Below, piece by piece: positions 60,201 through 64,000 of a DNA stretch of 64,000 bases (within the stretch, counting starts at the first letter, position 1; every line of letters begins with the position of its first letter). The position numbers and the translations under genes are program-made. The notes beneath the pieces were generated by a model that was not told the origin of the DNA, did not search any database, and saw nothing but the letters and a program-made list of their open reading frames with translations. The stretch comes from Diplosphaera chodatii (lineage: Eukaryota > Chlorophyta > Trebouxiophyceae > Prasiolales > Stichococcaceae), in assembly GCA_032358165.1 (NCBI GenBank), contig JAALGY010000041.1, forward strand, positions 1,116,001 through 1,180,000. Direction: 5' to 3'.

Positions 60201-61549
60201 TGTCTGGATGTCTGAACGCTGAACATGGTCTGCAGGATGGTGTTACTGGCTTCCACTGTGGAACACTTGACCCTGACAAACTGCTAGCGTCTGATGTGGA
60301 CGCTCTGGCAGCAGCGGTCAATAGGTGATCTCTTAAGTTATCATCAGCTTCCTTGCCTTTTATGTGTGGTGCTTCAACGAGAGGGTGCCTTTCTTTGCTA
60401 ACAGTCGCAAGCCGAGCATGTTTGCCAACGAGGTTCCTACTGCACTGCAGGGCAGCCAGCGTGTATGGCAGCCCGCAGTTCGAGGAGATGCGCGCCAAGT
60501 GCATCGGCCAGGAGCTCAGCTGGGAGGTGCCCGCAGCGAAGTGGGAGCAGGTGCTGCTGGATGTGCAGGCTGGCCGCAAGCCCCAGGTGCTGCTTTTGCT
60601 GCTTCTCTTACTTGTGCAGCAGCACATTATTCGAAGTGCGTTACTCGAAGTGGCAAATGGTCAGGCACACGCCTTGTGAGGAGCAGCATGGTCATTGGCC
60701 TCCTGGACAGCAGCGCTGACAGGGCGCAGCCGTGATTTGCACTCACTACCCAGCAGGTGGTTCCACAATCCGGGCCGACCCCGGTGAAGAACGTTGACAG
60801 CCCAGCCGATCCGAAGAAGAGCGACATCCTGACCGGTCGTGCGCCGCCGCGGGGCAGGAAACCCACGTCCATCGGCCAGGCGGTGCAGCACGCCGTCGGC
60901 GGTGGCAGCAGCAGCAGCGGCAGCGCCAGCAGCAGCGGGGCCAGTACGGCAGCCAGGCCGGCCGGCCAAAGCACCTCGGCGACCTCAGGCCCAGCCCCAA
61001 CACCAGCACGCGGTCAGGACGCAGGCGGCGCTGCTGTGCCAGCGAAGGAACAAGCCTCAGCACCAGGTACTCTCTCGTGGTTTTCACGTATGTTCACAAG
61101 TGAGGCGGACCTCTGCACATATGGCTCTGATGCAATGCATACCCCGTGCATGTCGACGCTGACCTCTTTTGGTACGTCTCATTCCTGTCAGTGGCACTGC
61201 AGGAGCACGGCCAGCAGCAACACCTGGCGTAGCCGCCAAGGCAGTGCGCGCCGCGTCAGCCACAGCCAAGCCCGCCTCAGCTGGTGCAGCTGCCAAGGGT
61301 GCCGCTGGCAAGCCTGCAGCCGCCAGCCCTTCTGCTGTCGGTCCATCTGCGAGTGGTGCTGTGCAGAAGCCCACCGCGCAGCAGAAAGAGCCTGCCACAG
61401 GCAGCAACATTGCAGCGACCGGACCCGCTGCCACCCAAAGCAAGAATGGCGTGGCGGCCGGCAGCAGCGCGGCTAAAGGCACTGCCGCCAGTGACACCTC
61501 CGACTCTGGCGCTCCCAAGGCGTCAGCTGGTCGTCCCAAGTCCTCGTGA
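57233..61549 (+). CDS. GBSS1: Granule-bound starch synthase I with C-terminal extension
   Basis: GBSSI elongates amylose inside plastid starch granules from ADP-glucose. The start is chosen at ATG 57233, giving a Ser/Arg/Ala-rich transit peptide before [20 protein letters not shown] (~57426), which carries the KTGGL ADP-glucose motif. The GT5 domain continues with [32 protein letters not shown] (~58270), [33 protein letters not shown] (~58804), [38 protein letters not shown] (~59445-59635), [20 protein letters not shown] (~59961) and the second glycine motif [19 protein letters not shown]. After the enzyme (~60590) comes a roughly 230-residue Ala/Ser/Gly/Pro-rich extension, from [20 protein letters not shown] to GRPKSS, TGA 61547-61549. 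Chlamydomonas STA2 also has a C-terminal extension. Confidence 0.93.
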
Positions 61550-62382
61550 TGCATCGCCCCTCCGGTGTTGTGCAGCACAACGGAAGCAAGCATCGTGAAC
61601 CGATTGCTGGTGTGCTGATTTTGCTCTGCTGCATGATGTATGGCCGGTGGGACATCCGTTTCGGACCTTGCATTTTGAGAACTTCAGAACAGTTTTGGAT
61701 CGACCTGCTGTCAGCAGTCGCCAGCAAGCAACACACTATCCAGCACGGCACGTTGCTTTGCATGACTACATGAGAGTGGAGGTCATTGTGTGGTCCAGCT
61801 TGACCGGTCGCGGGATGCCATAGTGCGGTATCTCGCTCGGATGGTGGAAAGCGTGAAATTTTGTGGAGTAACGATCCTGCAAATGGCATGTTGAGCACTT
61901 GGCATGCGGTCTGCAGCTATCATAATATGTGACATGCACTGCACCTGTTGATCTGGGATTTGCGCCAGCTGGAAGCTGTGATCATGGCGGTCGTGATCAC
62001 TTGGCGAATTGCTGTCGGCCCCGTTGGTTATGTTTCAGCATGAGCTGAGTGTAGCGACTTCGGAGATAGAGTCTGTCACGTGCTGATCGCCTACAAGTGC
62101 CGGGAGCAGCACAGCACTTTGGATCATGCACATGCACTGTGCGCAGGTGCAGCCGGTAAAGAGTCCGCGAATGCACGAAGGCTTCGCACCGTGCCGACAA
62201 GCTACTCGACCTGGTGGCACTGGCAGACATCCACATGTGCTCCGAGCGACGGTGCGCCAGGTGCCGCCTCATGCGGGAAAGCGTGTGCCGTGCAGACTAC
62301 CAGTGATCAGCGACAGCAGTTGAAGCACCCGCTGCGAGGGCCTCAGACCCCGCGGCCCACCTCACAACGTGTTCCCTCATGC
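61550..62382. other. Intergenic region, nothing firmly recognised
   Basis: About 830 bp between GBSSI and the first secure pfkB exon. An open frame from 62080 leads into the pfkB frame, so an upstream start or leader exon may lie here; its first 100 residues look non-conserved. Confidence 0.3.
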
Positions 62383-64000
62383 ATGCAGGGCAATGAGAGC
62401 GGGTTGCCGCCAAAGGTGGTCGGCCTTGGCAGTCTGGGGTTGGACTACTTGGCGACGGTATCACACTTTCCAGAGCCAGATGAGAAGATGCGCACAGAAG
62501 AGCTGCAGGTGAGCAGCGCATTGCCTTGACGAGAATTGGACATGCACTTCCAGGACTCCCATGGCAGCTCGTGACGGTCGTCGCCTGTACCTGAGATGGC
62601 TGGGCACACAGATGCTGGGTGGAGGGAATTGCGGCAATGCGCTGACTGGAGCGTCACGCCTGGGCCTGCGCACCGCGCTGATCACAAAGGTCGGCGGCGA
62701 TGGCATCGGAGACAACCTTGTTCAGGTGAACGCGGAAGCATCTGGCCTGCTACCATGCACGATTGCTCCAGTACTGCAACTCCTGTCAAGCACCACAACC
62801 GTGCAAAGCACTTTTGCGCAGGAGTTGGAGAGTGATGGTGTGGATGCATCCCTGGTGCTGCGGGCTGTTGGCCACCCCTCGCCCTTCACATACATCATCG
62901 TGGACAAGTCAGGTGCGTGGATGATGGGCATGGCCATGGCGTCACATGCTTGGGCATAGATACACAGCAGCATGGACCTTGCAGGCCAGCCCCTCAAGAC
63001 ATGGAATTGACTATGGGGCCATGCCTGTGCAGGCGGCACACGGTGCTGTATCCACACGCCGGGCCTGCCGCTGCAGCCGGATGACCTCACGCCCGAGCTG
63101 ATAGATCGCGCCCTGGATGGCGCGGCACTCGTATTCTTTGATGGACGCCTTATAGAGGCCGCACTACTGCTTGCAGCTGCTGCGAAGGCAAGAAGCATGC
63201 ATGAGCCAATTGCTGCTACACTTTGTCTTCACGTCTGCAGCTCTGCCTGGCTGCGTGTTGACATCAGAAGTAGGCCTGAGGTGTCCTGCAGATCCTTGCA
63301 GGAGCGGGGCATCCCGATCTTGGTGGAGGCCGAGCGGCTGCGGGACAGCCTGCCAGACCTGCTGCAGCACGCAACATATGTGACCAGCTCAGCACATTAC
63401 CCCAGGGTGATCAGTGGTGCCCCCTGCGACAGAGCCAGACTCGGCTGCTGTCTGGCTTTGCATGTGGCGCATGTCACAAGTGCTGGCCAGGGAAGAGCCC
63501 CCAGCGAATTAGTGATGTTCTGCAGGACGCAACAGGTCATGAGCAGCAGGGTGACGCGATGGTTGCCATGTTGGCATCGCTGCCAGATGCACGGTGGCTC
63601 GTCAGCACACAAGGTGTGTGGCCCAGCTGGACTGCCTGGTCGGGTCCTCACCCGACAGGCTGAAACCATGCTGGCAATAACCTATGCCTGTTGCTATTAT
63701 GTTGCATCTTCAGCATGTTTGCATCGTCTACTGCAGGTGCCCGTGGCAGCATCCTGCTGGAGCGCTCGGCCCACAGCCATGCAGTCACCTCAGGCAGGCC
63801 AGCGCCAGCGCTGAACGATGTGCTGGAGCAGCTGTGGCTGGAGGTGGACCAATGGTCAGGTGCCGAGCCGGCATGCAGCACCGCTGACGGTGCCCAGATC
63901 GGGTAGGATTGTGCTCATCAGCAGCTTGCGTTCAGCAGCGGCAGCACGGACAGTCCGTATACTTCGAACGTCTCGAACACCATATGCATGACCTGCAGGG
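62383..64000 (+). CDS. pfkB-family carbohydrate kinase (3' end outside window)
   Basis: A ribokinase/pfkB-type sugar kinase, truncated by the window edge. Conserved parts: VVGLGSLGLDYLATVSHFPE (~62417), GGGNCGNALTGASRLGLRTA (~62619) with the pfkB signature 1 pattern GGNxxNxAxxxxxLG, TKVGGDGIGDNL, ELESDGVDASLVLRAVGHPS (~62824), then ALVFFDGRLIEAALLLAAAA (~63127), GIPILVEAERLRDSLPDLLQ (~63308) and ARGSILLERSAHSHAVTSG (~63740). The GAGD catalytic motif has not yet appeared at base 64000, which agrees with a missing 3' part. The stop right after GAQIG at 63904-63906 is probably in an intron (GG/GTAGGA). The start could be ATG 62383 or upstream. Related plant proteins are fructokinase/ribokinase-like; the substrate is unknown. 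Confidence 0.8.

Noticed and set aside
61084..61593. 169-codon minus-strand open frame
   Set aside because: Shadow of the Ala-rich GBSSI tail; low-complexity antisense with no motif.

Overview
The window is nuclear DNA of a green alga. Genes carry many short GT..AG introns (roughly 60-250 nt), coding sequence is GC-rich, and the proteins are a photosynthetic-eukaryote set: granule-bound starch synthase, plant-type ALA dehydratase, a cytochrome-b5 front-end desaturase, OPR/RAP and PPR-SMR organelle RNA-binding proteins, a ClpS adaptor, a kelch-PP1 (BSL) phosphatase and a kinesin-9. I infer a chlorophyte, perhaps a trebouxiophyte; the sequence alone does not fix the species. Exon-intron boundaries were read by eye, so gene limits are approximate unless a start or stop is stated.

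Layout. 46-1740 (-) is an RHF-type RING-H2 ubiquitin ligase. 1859-8022 is a ~6.1 kb non-coding element: a dense array of 26-27 bp units around CAAGACGAGAAGGGG. It is C-rich on the left, G-rich on the right and alternating in the middle, so the whole forms a nested imperfect palindrome, and a 37 bp direct repeat bounds it on both sides. In its centre lie two inverted copies of a 233 bp module with perfect 10 bp terminal inverted repeats and a tRNA-like B box. 8.6-19.3 kb (+) is an uninterrupted run of OPR-RAP, a Ser/Gly/Pro-rich stretch, PPR-SMR and a divergent cyclin fold, which may be one, two or three genes. Then follow ATP12 (+), a front-end desaturase (-), ALAD (+), a two-RRM protein (-), ClpS (-), a small unknown gene (-), complex I NDUFB10 (+), an unknown gene (-), an RbgA-like GTPase (-), an ACX4-like acyl-CoA oxidase (-), a small single-helix probable plastid protein (+), an RsgA-like GTPase (-), kinesin-9 (-), the BSL phosphatase (+), GBSSI (+) and a pfkB kinase that runs off the right end (+).

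Functionally the window is rich in nuclear genes for organelles: RNA processing (OPR-RAP, PPR-SMR), ribosome assembly (two circularly permuted GTPases), proteolysis (ClpS), respiratory-complex assembly (ATP12, NDUFB10) and plastid metabolism (ALAD, GBSSI). No operon logic applies. Several neighbours are divergent pairs with short shared upstream regions (272 bp at 42579-42850; 546 bp at 50622-51167). The least ordinary items are the palindromic array with its embedded TIR modules and the possible OPR/PPR/SMR/cyclin fusion.
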